Part shown: positions 1 through 8,834 of the stretch, in pieces | How positions within the stretch are numbered: position 1 is the first letter of the stretch | Layout: every line of letters begins with the position of its first letter | Origin: Roseibacillus sp. | Lineage (GTDB): Bacteria > Verrucomicrobiota > Verrucomicrobiia > Verrucomicrobiales > Akkermansiaceae | Length of the DNA stretch: 51,830 nt | Direction: 5' to 3' | Assembly: GCA_002686085.1 (NCBI GenBank) | Contig: NZAC01000014.1 | Location: 57,119 to 108,948 of the forward strand | Notes under the pieces: model-generated | The model's database searches: none | What the model saw: only the letters and a program-made list of their open reading frames with translations | What the model was told of the DNA's origin: nothing | Made by a program: the position numbers and the translations under genes

Positions 1-147
1 ATCGCTTACACAGCCGATTTCTACGCGCTGAAGAGTAATAAATTCGACTACATTGAGCGCCTTGATCTGATCGATGATAATGGAGATGGCGATCCGGACC
101 TGTTAGGCAAGCCGCTGTTCTCACGTAATCTCGGAGTAAGGCGGTAA
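1..147 (+). CDS. C-terminal end of an unidentified protein (5' truncated)
   Basis: An open frame runs from the first base of the window to a TAA at 145-147, giving the last 48 residues of a protein. The piece contains an acidic stretch, DDNGDGDPD, and ends in NLGVRR. It lies 22 bases upstream of the pseudopilin gene on the same strand, so it probably belongs to the same operon. Too little is present to name it. A member of the neighbouring pseudopilin gene set is possible but is only inferred from position. Confidence 0.55.
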   Translation: MAYTADFYALKSNKFDYIERLDLIDDNGDGDPDLLGKPLFSRNLGVRR

Positions 148-169
148 CTATAATCCTTTCTTTTTTACA

Positions 170-1108
170 ATGACCACCCTCTTCCCTCAGATGCGTCGTG
201 CGCGCGGCTTCACTCTTGCCGAGTTGATGGTGGCGATGGCGATCACCGTGATTCTCATGACCCTGCTAGTATCCGTGACTGCGGTTGCTTTGGACGGCTG
301 GAGAGTCAGCAGGAACAAGGTCAGAGCGTCACGACAGGCCAAGGCTACGCTTGAGCAGATGAGTCGTGATTTTGAAGCAATGGTTGTGCGAACGGGAACA
401 AATTTCGAGTGGCTCTACACCGAAACCGATCCGGATGACCCCGGACCGAATGACAATGAAAGCCCGAACGCGGCGAGGATCCTGATGTTTTCCGCAGCGA
501 CCGATCGTTACGACGGAGATGTTGAGGGTAGGAATGACAAGGGGGGTGATGTGACCGGTCTAAGCTATAAGCTTCTGTATAAGGACCCGATCACTGATGC
601 GTATGATGACCGGTTCAGTGTGTTTGCGCTCTATCGGAAACTCGTAAATCCTGATGAGACCTTTGAGTTTCTTCTGGAGCATGATCCGGTTGCTCCAAAA
701 GACCTCGACACGAAGTTCAGGCGATACGACGCGGAGCTTGGGGACTCAGATAACTTTGTCTGTGAAAACATTTTTGAAGTAAGCGTGGTATTCACGGTTG
801 AATACACCGAACTGGTGGGTGGCAGACTGGTGACCAAGATCGAGCGGGTTCCCATCATCCGGACGGCTGGCGGAGAGGCTGCAGAGACGTTCAGTTTCAC
901 CGGGAATGGGATCAAGGTCGATGACGATGACGGCGTAGAGTTCGGGAGAGGGCGGATCTCGTCGGTGGATCTGAGTATCACGGTCCTGACTGACGGAGGA
1001 ATTGCTCAGTTGAGGAGGGGAGGCAACTTTACCGGGACAGCTCTCGAAAAATTTCTTTCCAAGAACTCCTACCAGTATTCCAAGACGATTCTGCTGCCGC
1101 AGCCATAG
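170..1108 (+). CDS. Type IV pilin-like / pseudopilin protein (prepilin N-terminal motif)
   Basis: The 312-residue product has a prepilin cleavage motif, RG-FTLAEL, near residues 12-19. The conserved Glu lies at +5 after the Gly-Phe cut site, and a hydrophobic helix of about 20 residues follows. This is how type IV pilins and type II secretion pseudopilins are recognised by prepilin peptidase and inserted in the inner membrane. The long, acidic C-terminal part (residues 40-312) resembles the large pseudopilins of the Verrucomicrobia-specific 'Verru_Chthon cassette' families, possibly protein C, but that assignment is from memory of the family. The ATG at 170 is taken as the start; an ATG at 191 (residue 8) would also keep the motif. 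It follows the truncated upstream gene after 22 bases. Confidence 0.75.
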   Translation: MTTLFPQMRRARGFTLAELMVAMAITVILMTLLVSVTAVALDGWRVSRNKVRASRQAKATLEQMSRDFEAMVVRTGTNFEWLYTETDPDDPGPNDNESPNAARILMFSAATDRYDGDVEGRNDKGGDVTGLSYKLLYKDPITDAYDDRFSVFALYRKLVNPDETFEFLLEHDPVAPKDLDTKFRRYDAELGDSDNFVCENIFEVSVVFTVEYTELVGGRLVTKIERVPIIRTAGGEAAETFSFTGNGIKVDDDDGVEFGRGRISSVDLSITVLTDGGIAQLRRGGNFTGTALEKFLSKNSYQYSKTILLPQP

Positions 1109-1265
1109 CTTCGGGAGGATCAAGGCCTCTTTTAGCAGGCACAGGGGGGAAGAGGCGCGTATTTCTGGTGACACTGTATTGCCCATAGGCGTGCAGAAAA
1201 CGTGGCGAGCTGGTCACTTTCCCTCTTGAGGTCAGACCACATTTGCTCGCACCCTGCGGACCAAC

Positions 1266-2765
1266 ATGGGATTCAACGCTCTTACTTTTCTTGCCCAGGC
1301 CAGTGGGGAGGCATCGCACGACACCTTTCGTCTCGTCTCGGTTCTCGTTCTTTCGATTGTCCTGATTCTTGTCCTGATTCTGGCATTCAGGATTCAGGCC
1401 TTTGTGAGTCTTCTCGTGGCAGCGATCTTCGTAGGGATTGCCTCTGGCACGATGGAACTCATTGAGGTCGGGGATACCATCAAGGATGGCATGGGTGGAT
1501 CCTTGGGTTTTATTGCGACGATTATTGGATTAGGGGCGATTTTCGGGCAGATGATTGAGCACTCGGGTGGAGCTCAGAGTCTTGCCAATGGAATGCTGAA
1601 AACCTTTGGTGAGCGTCGGGCTAACTGGGCCATGCTGCTTACCGGCTTCCTCATTTCTATTCCGGTATTCCTCGATGTGGGCGTGGTGATCCTCGCCCCC
1701 ATCATCTATGCGCTGGCTCGCAGGAGCGGAAAGTCCGTCCTCGTATTCGCCCTGCCATTATTGGCAGGAATGGCGGTGACTCACGCCTTTGTTCCTCCAA
1801 CTCCGGGGCCTACGTTCGTGGCTTTTGCTCTTCAAGTTCCCCTTGGCTATGCGATCCTCTGGGGTGTCGTAGTGGGACTTCCTACCGCCCTGATCACGAT
1901 TCCTCTGTGCCGTCGCCTTGGGGAGAAATTCCATATTCAACCTCCCCCTGTAGTTGAGGAGACGGAGGAAGAGCCCGTTAAGACCATTGGCCTTCCCTCG
2001 GTGTTGACCATCCTGGCGGTCCTCGGAGGACCAGTGCTCATCATTGTCATTGCCTCGTTTGTCGAGGGATCCATTGCGGCCCGCGTTCCTGATTTTCTGG
2101 CAACAGAGGAGGGGAGGACCTTGACCGAAGGAATGGAAAAGAAGAGCTCCTTCGACACGGCTCTCGGCGAGCTGAAGAGAGGGTCAGCACTTCCCTCCCA
2201 GATAGTTCTTTTTCTAGGGCATCCCATAATCGCCCTGCTGATTGGAACCTGCGTTGCGATCTACGTCCTGGCCATGCGTCGTGGTGTGAGAGGGAATGCT
2301 CTCATGGAAGTGGCGACCAAGGCTTTGGGTCCTGCCGGCATCATCATTCTAGTGACAGGTGCAGGAGGAGTCTACAAGCAGATGCTCATCACTACCAAGG
2401 TGGGCGATGCTTTGGCTGATATTCTGCAGCGATCGGGGTTTGGCCCTTTGATTCTTGCGTGGGTGCTTACAACGATCATCCGGATCGCACAGGGTTCCGC
2501 TACTGTGGCGATGGTCACTGGTGCCGCCTTGATCAGCCCGTTCCTCGTAGCAGGGGATTATTCAATATCACAGCTTGCGCTGGTCACGATTGCTATTGCG
2601 GCCGGAGCGACCGGATTTGGGCATGTCAACGATAGTGGTTTCTGGATCGTTAACCGCTACTTTCACATGACGGAACGCGAGACCCTTCTGACGTGGACCA
2701 CCTTGCTGACCGTGATCTCTCTGGTGGGCCTGGGTATCGCGTCCCTTTTGTGGATGTTCGTATAA
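1266..2765 (+). CDS. GntP-family permease (gluconate:H+ symporter-like)
   Basis: The 499-residue, very hydrophobic protein has roughly 12 predicted membrane segments. It carries motifs typical of the GntP family: PPTPGPTFVA near residue 180, GSATVAMVTGAAL near 415 and GFGHVNDSGFW near 450. Family members import gluconate or related sugar acids with protons across the inner membrane; the substrate here cannot be told from sequence. It is somewhat longer than E. coli GntT/GntP (about 440-450 residues), mainly through a longer N-terminus and a hydrophilic loop around residues 225-305. No kinase or regulator gene sits beside it. It ends 20 bases before the convergent DUF1501 gene. Confidence 0.88.
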   Translation: MGFNALTFLAQASGEASHDTFRLVSVLVLSIVLILVLILAFRIQAFVSLLVAAIFVGIASGTMELIEVGDTIKDGMGGSLGFIATIIGLGAIFGQMIEHSGGAQSLANGMLKTFGERRANWAMLLTGFLISIPVFLDVGVVILAPIIYALARRSGKSVLVFALPLLAGMAVTHAFVPPTPGPTFVAFALQVPLGYAILWGVVVGLPTALITIPLCRRLGEKFHIQPPPVVEETEEEPVKTIGLPSVLTILAVLGGPVLIIVIASFVEGSIAARVPDFLATEEGRTLTEGMEKKSSFDTALGELKRGSALPSQIVLFLGHPIIALLIGTCVAIYVLAMRRGVRGNALMEVATKALGPAGIIILVTGAGGVYKQMLITTKVGDALADILQRSGFGPLILAWVLTTIIRIAQGSATVAMVTGAALISPFLVAGDYSISQLALVTIAIAAGATGFGHVNDSGFWIVNRYFHMTERETLLTWTTLLTVISLVGLGIASLLWMFV

Positions 2766-2785
2766 GTCCAGTCCCGCTGCTCTCG

Positions 2786-4108
2786 CTATCCGAAAAGTCC
2801 GGTGAGCGGAGTACCATCCCGTGCTCCAAGTCTGAAGGGGCGGCGGCTGGGTGACATGAGGGTAAGGTCGTGAGGAACTCCCATTGCAAAACCGATGGTG
2901 GCATTAAAGTCCGGTCCGCCGACCGGATTCTCGACCACATTGGATCCTGTCTCATCTGTTTTTCCGTAGACCTGACCGCCCTTGATGCCTCCCCCGGCAA
3001 GAAGATAGGAAAAGGCCTTTGGAAAGTGATTTCGTCCCGAACGAGCCTGCACAATCTTTGGGGTTCGTCCGAATTCGGTAGCCACAACCACAAGCGTGCT
3101 CTCCAGTAGACCTTTTCCTTCAAGGTCCTTGAGGAGGGCTGACAGGGCTTGATCGAGAATCGGAAGTTTCTGTTCGCACTGATCGAAATTGTCGTTGTGC
3201 CAGTCGAATCCACCGAACTCAACGTCAACAAAGCGAACTCCCCGTTCGACGAGTCGCCGGGCAAGGAGAACACCCTTGGAAAAGTTATGATCACCATAGG
3301 CAGAGTGTACCTTTGAGTGTTCCTTCTTGAGGTCGAAGGCTTCGAGATCCTTGCTCTCCATCAGTTTGACAGCCTCATCGAAGACTTGGTTGTAGGCGCG
3401 CACATTTTTCTGGCCCTTGTGAAACTGGGCGTCGAATTGCTTGTCGAGGAGCTGTCGGAGTGCCAGTTGTTTATTGAACTGATCCTCGCTTACGTGCCGC
3501 AGGCGGCGAACATTCTGTAGACCAGCGGTAGCATCCCCAACCGGCAGTGGAGCATACTGGGGTTCAAAAAATCCGGCTGCCGGGTGGCCATTGCCGGATC
3601 CGACTGTGACGAAAGAGGGGAGGCTCTTATTGGCTCGTCCCTTCAGTCTGGTGATCCATGCTCCGTTGGACGGGTGAACAAGAGAAGCCCGCTGAGTATA
3701 ACTCGTCCGCATGAAATATCTTCCTGGGCCATGGGCTCCCTGTGTGGAGGTCATGGAATTTACCAGTGCGACCTTGTCCGCCTGGCCGGCAAGTTTGGAC
3801 ATGTAATGTCCAAGTCTGACACCATCGGCCTTGGTTTTAATTGTTTCGGTTGGCCCCCGAAATTCGTCCGGAGCATCAGGCTTGGGGTCGAACGTGTCGA
3901 GGTGTGTCATTCCGCCTGACATAAAGAGATAGATGACACTCTTAGCCTTGCCTCCGCCGCTTGCGATAGCAGCAGGATCAGCGGCAAGGACCGAGGGAGA
4001 AAACAGCTCCGCTGCACTTCCTGCGATGGTGACTCCCAGGCAGCTCCGAGCAGCAGCGGTCATGAAGGACCTCCGGGTCACTTCGTCTAGTTTGTTGAAA
4101 TCAGACAT
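2786..4108 (-). CDS. DUF1501 domain protein, Tat-exported
   Basis: The 440-residue protein begins with a twin-arginine signal (TRRSFMTAAARS, then a hydrophobic run ending near LAA, about residues 11-43). The rest matches DUF1501, a sulfatase/alkaline-phosphatase-like fold very common in Planctomycetes and Verrucomicrobia. Recognisable landmarks are the strand IYLFMSGGMTHLDTFDPKP near residues 59-78, an EFGRTP motif, and the RNHFPKAFSYLLAGGGIKGG block. The molecular function of DUF1501 is not established. It lies 38 bases downstream of the DUF1549/1553 gene on the same strand, so the two form the usual pair of this group and are probably cotranscribed and both exported. Confidence 0.9.
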   Translation of the reverse strand: MSDFNKLDEVTRRSFMTAAARSCLGVTIAGSAAELFSPSVLAADPAAIASGGGKAKSVIYLFMSGGMTHLDTFDPKPDAPDEFRGPTETIKTKADGVRLGHYMSKLAGQADKVALVNSMTSTQGAHGPGRYFMRTSYTQRASLVHPSNGAWITRLKGRANKSLPSFVTVGSGNGHPAAGFFEPQYAPLPVGDATAGLQNVRRLRHVSEDQFNKQLALRQLLDKQFDAQFHKGQKNVRAYNQVFDEAVKLMESKDLEAFDLKKEHSKVHSAYGDHNFSKGVLLARRLVERGVRFVDVEFGGFDWHNDNFDQCEQKLPILDQALSALLKDLEGKGLLESTLVVVATEFGRTPKIVQARSGRNHFPKAFSYLLAGGGIKGGQVYGKTDETGSNVVENPVGGPDFNATIGFAMGVPHDLTLMSPSRRPFRLGARDGTPLTGLFG

Positions 4109-4146
4109 GATGGGTATTGAGGGGTAAGAAAGGACAGAATGATGAC

Positions 4147-6225
4147 TTACTGTACAAAGAGGTACCGCTTAGAGGTCAGCATCGCACGTGCAAGAGTGAA
4201 GATGTCCTCTCGATCCTCCGCGAGGGGAAGGAGATCTTTTTTCTCTGCCGCGGAAGGGCGACAGGAATAAAAGGCGAGGAAGAGATATTCCAGCCTTTGT
4301 TCCGGATTGGTGATCTCGGCCAGAGCCTCGAAGGTTTTCGAGCGTCGATTCTCAGTGCCCGCCGCAGCCTGTCCGTTTAGCAGGGTCAGAGCCTGAGGTA
4401 TCGTCGCATCGGTGTGCGCGGCCTCCGGACTGTTGCGATCAGAGCCGCCAAATTGACGGACCATGCTACCGGCACTGAAGGGGCTAGGGTGTTCGGAAGC
4501 CCGCATGTTGACGGCAGCCCGACCAGCCCTCGAACTACGATTTGTGACAGCACTCATGCCCGTCATGCTCTCCTGCTTCTTTCTTCCGTTGGCCCGGAGT
4601 TGTGTTTGCTGGCGCTTGAGGCGCCGCTCCTCCTGGATGTTCCCGGCCGCTTTGGCCTTGGTGATAGCGATTTGTATCTCGCGGTTTTTTCTCTGGTAGA
4701 TCCGCCTCTGATCATCCATTTCCTGAGCTTCCTGGCTGGACTCAATGAGTTTGCTCGCAGAGAGGTTTAGCAGGGCATCGACGTCACTCTGGTAATTTTT
4801 CCATTTGTATTCGAGGCCCGTATTGACCTTGTCGTCGGTGTTACCGAAGGCAAGAACCGTAAAGGAGTCATAGAGTTCCTCGGCTGACATGCGCCGAAGC
4901 TGGGGGCCGATGAAATCATAGTCTGTTCCGGGGGTAGCCTCCACCGGCGATACCTGACGTTGGAAGAGCTTGGTGTGGTAGAGGATTCTCTCAAAGTCCC
5001 GGGTGCGATAGCCGACTCCCTTCATGACCTTTTCGATATAGTTGAGAACTTCCGGGTGGGACCCCTTCAGTTTGTCGCTCCAGTCATCTACTGGGTCGAC
5101 CAATCCATGCCCGAAGGTCCGGCGCCAGAGCCGGTTTGCAATCACCTTCGCAAAATAGGGGTTTTCGTCGCTGGTCACCCAGTCTGCGAAGACTTTTCTC
5201 CGGTCTTCAGGATTCACCTCCGAAGCCTGCAGGCCGAAAAGAGTGGCGGGCTGAATGACTTCTCCGGGCTCACCATCCTTGTATTGATAGTCGTCCGGCA
5301 GCTTGAGTTCCTGACTCCGAGACTCCACAATTTCGTTCCTATTGAAATAGCGCAGTAGATAACGCATTTCGCCGGTGATTCGTCTCAGGAGGCTGCCGCG
5401 GGCCTTGGCCCTTGTGGCTTTGTTCTTGGATTTGAACGCCCGGTTCATACCAGGGTGATTCTTCCGTGAGTGGTCGGCGACCTTGTTTACCAACTGGCGC
5501 GCTTCATCGCTCCGATACGTAATGCCGCCACTGAAGGCTGCCATCTCGTAATATTCCATCTGGGTCCATGAGTCGAAGGGATGATCATGGCACTGCGCAC
5601 AGCCGATCTGATGCCCAAGAAAGACCTGGACAGTGTTGCTGACGTTATCGAGAAGCATGCCGCGGTCACGGAGGTAATATCCTACGGCAGGATTTTTGGA
5701 GGTATGACCCTCGGCCGAAAGCATTTCGTGGACGATGTTGTTCCAAGGCTTGTCAGAAGCCAGTGAGTTTCGCAGCCAGACGTGCCAACCCAGCCCATAT
5801 TGTTCTTCGTTTGTCTGCAGGCGCAGAAGGTCGGCAAAATAATTGAAGGCGGAACTGTCGTATCCTGGAGAGGAGATCAGTTGCTCGATCAAGCGCGTCC
5901 GCTTGTCTGGCGTTTTGTCGTCCAAAAATCGGGATGCTTCCATGGCGGTTGGAATGCGACCGACAATGTTGAGATATGTCCGACGGACGAAGGTGCCCTC
6001 GCTGACGATGGGAAGCGGCTGTAACTTCTTGGCCTTGAGGTCTGCTTCTAGGAGTTGATCGATTTTCGCTGCTGCCTGCAGAATCTCACGGAGATCGAGG
6101 GGCTTGGAGGGGGTTGCCTCCGCAAGGAGGCTGGGTGCGACCAGCGCCAGAAGGGCGTAGGAGACCTGTTTTATGCGGGGGGAAAGCATTGGGTAAAAGG
6201 GGAATTGGATGGGATGTGTGGCCAA
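4147..6225 (-). CDS. DUF1549/DUF1553 domain protein with a CxxCH haem motif (planctomycete cytochrome c group)
   Basis: The 692-residue secreted protein has a DUF1549 domain (about residues 48-235) with a single CxxCH at C209-C212-H213, in the context CAQCHDHPFD. A charged middle part follows, then a DUF1553 domain (about 340-690). The family is common in PVC bacteria and is usually encoded next to DUF1501, as here, but its biochemical role is unproven. The start is taken as TTG at 6225 because GGGAGG lies five bases upstream (complement of 6231-6236). The ATG at 6189 lacks such a site but would give a shorter, more typical signal peptide beginning MLSPRIKQ. The region at residues 490-545 is rich in Lys, Arg and Gln and looks coiled-coil-like. 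Confidence 0.88.
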   Translation of the reverse strand: MATHPIQFPFYPMLSPRIKQVSYALLALVAPSLLAEATPSKPLDLREILQAAAKIDQLLEADLKAKKLQPLPIVSEGTFVRRTYLNIVGRIPTAMEASRFLDDKTPDKRTRLIEQLISSPGYDSSAFNYFADLLRLQTNEEQYGLGWHVWLRNSLASDKPWNNIVHEMLSAEGHTSKNPAVGYYLRDRGMLLDNVSNTVQVFLGHQIGCAQCHDHPFDSWTQMEYYEMAAFSGGITYRSDEARQLVNKVADHSRKNHPGMNRAFKSKNKATRAKARGSLLRRITGEMRYLLRYFNRNEIVESRSQELKLPDDYQYKDGEPGEVIQPATLFGLQASEVNPEDRRKVFADWVTSDENPYFAKVIANRLWRRTFGHGLVDPVDDWSDKLKGSHPEVLNYIEKVMKGVGYRTRDFERILYHTKLFQRQVSPVEATPGTDYDFIGPQLRRMSAEELYDSFTVLAFGNTDDKVNTGLEYKWKNYQSDVDALLNLSASKLIESSQEAQEMDDQRRIYQRKNREIQIAITKAKAAGNIQEERRLKRQQTQLRANGRKKQESMTGMSAVTNRSSRAGRAAVNMRASEHPSPFSAGSMVRQFGGSDRNSPEAAHTDATIPQALTLLNGQAAAGTENRRSKTFEALAEITNPEQRLEYLFLAFYSCRPSAAEKKDLLPLAEDREDIFTLARAMLTSKRYLFVQ

Positions 6226-6466
6226 GGTTACCTCCCAATGAAACCATACAGACTAAACGGAGTTGCGCCGCCTCATATTTCAGATGAAAAACTAACCTAA
6301 AAGGGCTAGGGCGAGAAGCCGTATTCGCCGATCTGAGCAGTTTATTGTCTCCGGAAAAGCTACTGGCTGCGGCTTTTTGGTCCTGAGCTTCGATACGCGT
6401 ATCACAGGGGCTCTAAGCAGCTCTAAATTCGTGACAAGTGTTCTTATGAACAGTATTTATGAGCAT
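6226..6466. other. Divergent intergenic region
   Basis: These 241 bases separate the start of the minus-strand DUF1549/1553 gene from the chosen start of the YifB-like gene, so promoters for both must lie here. I see no convincing -35/-10 pair, hairpin or repeat apart from the ribosome binding site at 6231-6236. Confidence 0.4.
6231..6236 (-). promoter_or_regulatory. Shine-Dalgarno site that decides a TTG start
   Basis: The minus strand reads GGGAGG, then five bases, then TTG at 6225. Most genes in this window have no purine-rich site, so this one is a real argument for the TTG start of the DUF1549/1553 gene over the ATG at 6189. Confidence 0.55.
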
Positions 6467-8002
6467 ATGATCACGAAGCTGCATAGTGCGGGTCTCAGGG
6501 GCGTGGAAGCGGTGGAAGTAGAGGTGGAAGTGAACTCTCCGGGGCGGGGGGTGCCCCGAATGACCATTGTCGGGCTACCCGATGCTGCAGTGAGGGAATC
6601 CGCGGAAAGGGTGAGCTCGGCAGTCTCTGCCTCAGCGCTACCAAAGGATGACGGCACGATCACAGTGAATCTCGCACCTGCCGACCTGAAGAAAGAAGGG
6701 CCTTCGTTTGATTTACCGATTGCGCTGGCCGTGGTTGCTTGTGCGGAGGGCGTGGACCTGAAGGGAGCTGGGGACTGTCAGATCATCGGGGAGCTTGCTC
6801 TCGATGGTTCGGTTCGTCCTGTGAAGGGGATTCTTTCGGCCGCGATAGAAGCAAAGACCAGAGGAAGGAAGAGGCTTCTGGTGCCTTTGGAAAACGCGTG
6901 CGAGGCAGCAGCGGTAACAGGGATCGAGGTTTTCGGCGTGAGTGGGCTTCGCCAAGCTTGGGGTTTTCTCTGTGGAGAGGAGAAGTTGGAACCGGCGGTG
7001 GCACGAATCTCCCCAGATTCCCGGGCAGAGTCCTATCCGGTCGACCTCGGGGAGGTCCAAGGCCAGAAGCATGTCAAAAGAGCTCTCGAAATTGCGGCGG
7101 CTGGATCACACAACATTGTGATGGTAGGTCCGCCAGGAACAGGAAAATCCATGTTGGCAAAACGCATGCCTACGATCCTTCCTGAGATGACGGAGAGAGA
7201 AGCCATGGAGACAACCCGAATTCACTCCATTGCGGGTCACCTGGCGGCAGGATCGGGGCTGCTCAGAAGCCGGCCTTTTCGGAGTCCGCATCACACGATC
7301 TCGAATGCAGGATTGCTAGGGGGAGGAAGTAACCCAGGCCCCGGGGAGATTTCTCTGGCCCATAATGGAGTTCTGTTTCTGGATGAACTGCCTGAGTTTC
7401 GTCGTCAGACTCTGGAAGTTCTGCGTCAGCCACTGGAAGATGGAAAGGTGACAATCTCGCGGGCAGCAGGAACTTTATCCTTTCCTAGCAAGGTGCTATT
7501 GATTGGTTCTTTGAATCCATGTCCCTGTGGTTATTTTGGGGACCCTTTCCGTAGTTGCTCCTGCTCGCTCCGTCAGGTGGAGAGGTATCGGAGTAAGATT
7601 TCCGGACCCTTACTCGACCGAATGGATCTTCATATCGAAGTTCCCCTTGTTGAATTCAAGGACCTGTCATCAAGGGTGCCGGCAGAGCCTTCTTCCAGCG
7701 TACGCCAGCGAGTTTGTGAGTGTAGAGAACGTCAGCGAAGTCGTTTTGGTAAATCTTCCGCAACACGAGTGAATTCGGAGATGACTCCCAAGGAGGTGCG
7801 TCTTTCCTGTGAGATGGATCCGGAGTCTAGCGATCTGATGGAGCAGGCGATGAGTCGACTTGGTCTTTCAGCCCGGGGCTACGATAGGATCCTGAAGGTA
7901 GCCCGGACAGTGGCTGACTTGGCAGGCTCCCAACGGGTCCTGCCCGAGCACCTTCTCGAAGCCATTCAATTTCGCTCCTTGGACCGCAAATTGGCAGGGT
8001 AG
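6467..8002 (+). CDS. YifB/ComM-family Mg-chelatase-like AAA+ ATPase
   Basis: The product has the family's three parts: an N-terminal Lon-protease-like ChlI domain (about residues 1-190), the AAA+ core, and a C-terminal Mg-chelatase helical domain (about 410-511). Walker A is GPPGTGKS at 221-228. Walker B is LFLDELPEF. The Cys-rich NPCPCGYFGDPFRSCSCS insert is also typical. In naturally competent bacteria the homologue ComM is a branch-migration helicase aiding integration of incoming DNA; whether that holds here is inferred. The frame is open from a TTG at 6377, but family members begin shortly before the sequence aligned with MITKLHSAG. The ATG at 6467 gives 511 residues, the usual length; ATG 6446 is an alternative. 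Confidence 0.93.
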   Translation: MITKLHSAGLRGVEAVEVEVEVNSPGRGVPRMTIVGLPDAAVRESAERVSSAVSASALPKDDGTITVNLAPADLKKEGPSFDLPIALAVVACAEGVDLKGAGDCQIIGELALDGSVRPVKGILSAAIEAKTRGRKRLLVPLENACEAAAVTGIEVFGVSGLRQAWGFLCGEEKLEPAVARISPDSRAESYPVDLGEVQGQKHVKRALEIAAAGSHNIVMVGPPGTGKSMLAKRMPTILPEMTEREAMETTRIHSIAGHLAAGSGLLRSRPFRSPHHTISNAGLLGGGSNPGPGEISLAHNGVLFLDELPEFRRQTLEVLRQPLEDGKVTISRAAGTLSFPSKVLLIGSLNPCPCGYFGDPFRSCSCSLRQVERYRSKISGPLLDRMDLHIEVPLVEFKDLSSRVPAEPSSSVRQRVCECRERQRSRFGKSSATRVNSEMTPKEVRLSCEMDPESSDLMEQAMSRLGLSARGYDRILKVARTVADLAGSQRVLPEHLLEAIQFRSLDRKLAG

Positions 8003-8113
8003 CCACTGTATCATGCTGGAAATGGAGAGAGTACTTTCGGTAAGAGCCGTTATAATGGCTGCGGGCTGTCACCTTATGGAAGGCTGTCGAACTTTAAGTA
8101 TTGGGCCGGGTTT

Positions 8114-8131
8114 CGACGCCTAACAGCGTCG
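8114..8131. repeat. Small GC-rich hairpin between convergent genes
   Basis: CGACGC, a six-base loop, then GCGTCG form a perfect six-pair stem in the 162 bases between the yifB-like gene and the bacterioferritin gene, which converge here. There is no T-tract on either side, so it is at best a weak candidate for a bidirectional transcription end. Confidence 0.3.
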
Positions 8132-8164
8132 CCGGGCAGTAGATAGGTTAGATGTAAGGACGCA

Positions 8165-8638
8165 CTAGGAAGCATTCATCTTCTGGGCGAGATACTGCTC
8201 CAGGCCAATCAGCCCGATGAGGTCAAATTGTGATTCGGCCCAGTCGATACTCTCTTCGGATTCGACAACCATTCTTTCCATGAGGTCACGGCTGCCTGCG
8301 TCCTTTCTCTCGATTGCCAGAGATACAGCTTCGTTGTAGGTCGCCACTCCCTGTTTCTCGAGTGCATAGCTGTTCTCGATGTGTTCGCGAGGGGTGGCTC
8401 CGACCTTAATCTCGTTGTAGCGAGAGATCTCCGGGGTTCCACCCAGATAGAGGATCCGGTCGATGACTTCCTCAGCGTGCTTCATCTCTTCAATCGACTC
8501 ATCGTAGAAGTGCTTAGCCAGAGCCTCCAGCCCCCAGTCCTTGCACATTTTAGAGCTGATGAAGTAGAGGTTGATAGCGGTCAGTTCAATTGTGAGTCCT
8601 GCGTTGAGGGCATCGATTACGTCTTGGTCTCCTTGCAT
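8165..8638 (-). CDS. bfr: Bacterioferritin (iron storage), with altered ferroxidase residues
   Basis: The 157-residue product aligns end to end with E. coli Bfr (158 residues), a 24-mer haem-containing ferritin that oxidises and stores iron in the cytoplasm. The haem ligand Met52 and ferroxidase ligands Glu18, Glu51, His54 and Glu94 are present at the same numbers. In the last helix, however, the positions of Glu127 and His130 are both Ser (ESEES at 126-130), so the di-iron site looks incomplete unless Glu126, 128 or 129 substitutes. The frame extends to a TTG at 8656, but the ATG at 8638 matches the family start (MQGDQDVI versus MKGD). No ferredoxin (bfd) gene is nearby. Confidence 0.92.
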   Translation of the reverse strand: MQGDQDVIDALNAGLTIELTAINLYFISSKMCKDWGLEALAKHFYDESIEEMKHAEEVIDRILYLGGTPEISRYNEIKVGATPREHIENSYALEKQGVATYNEAVSLAIERKDAGSRDLMERMVVESEESIDWAESQFDLIGLIGLEQYLAQKMNAS

Positions 8639-8834
8639 GTGTATGATGGTTTTCAAGAAGACGATAGGAGCTCCTTGACCAAGTCCAAGGGATAATTCCT
8701 GACTTTGCCTATTGTTACTGAGACCTCATCTCATCTGTTCGATAACGAAGGATGCGCCGGGACTCGTATCCTGCCCTTCGCGGTGAGAGAGGGGGTAGCA
8801 GATCACGGTACTACCTCCCCCCGAGCCTGCTATT

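Noticed and set aside
1117-1154. GCCTCTT and AAGAGGC complementary arms after the pseudopilin gene, as a terminator
   Set aside because: The loop is about 18 bases and no T-tract follows on the plus strand.
746-1186. A 146-residue frame on the minus strand across the pseudopilin gene
   Set aside because: It lies antisense to a well-supported gene, shows no family motif, and has the composition of a shadow frame.
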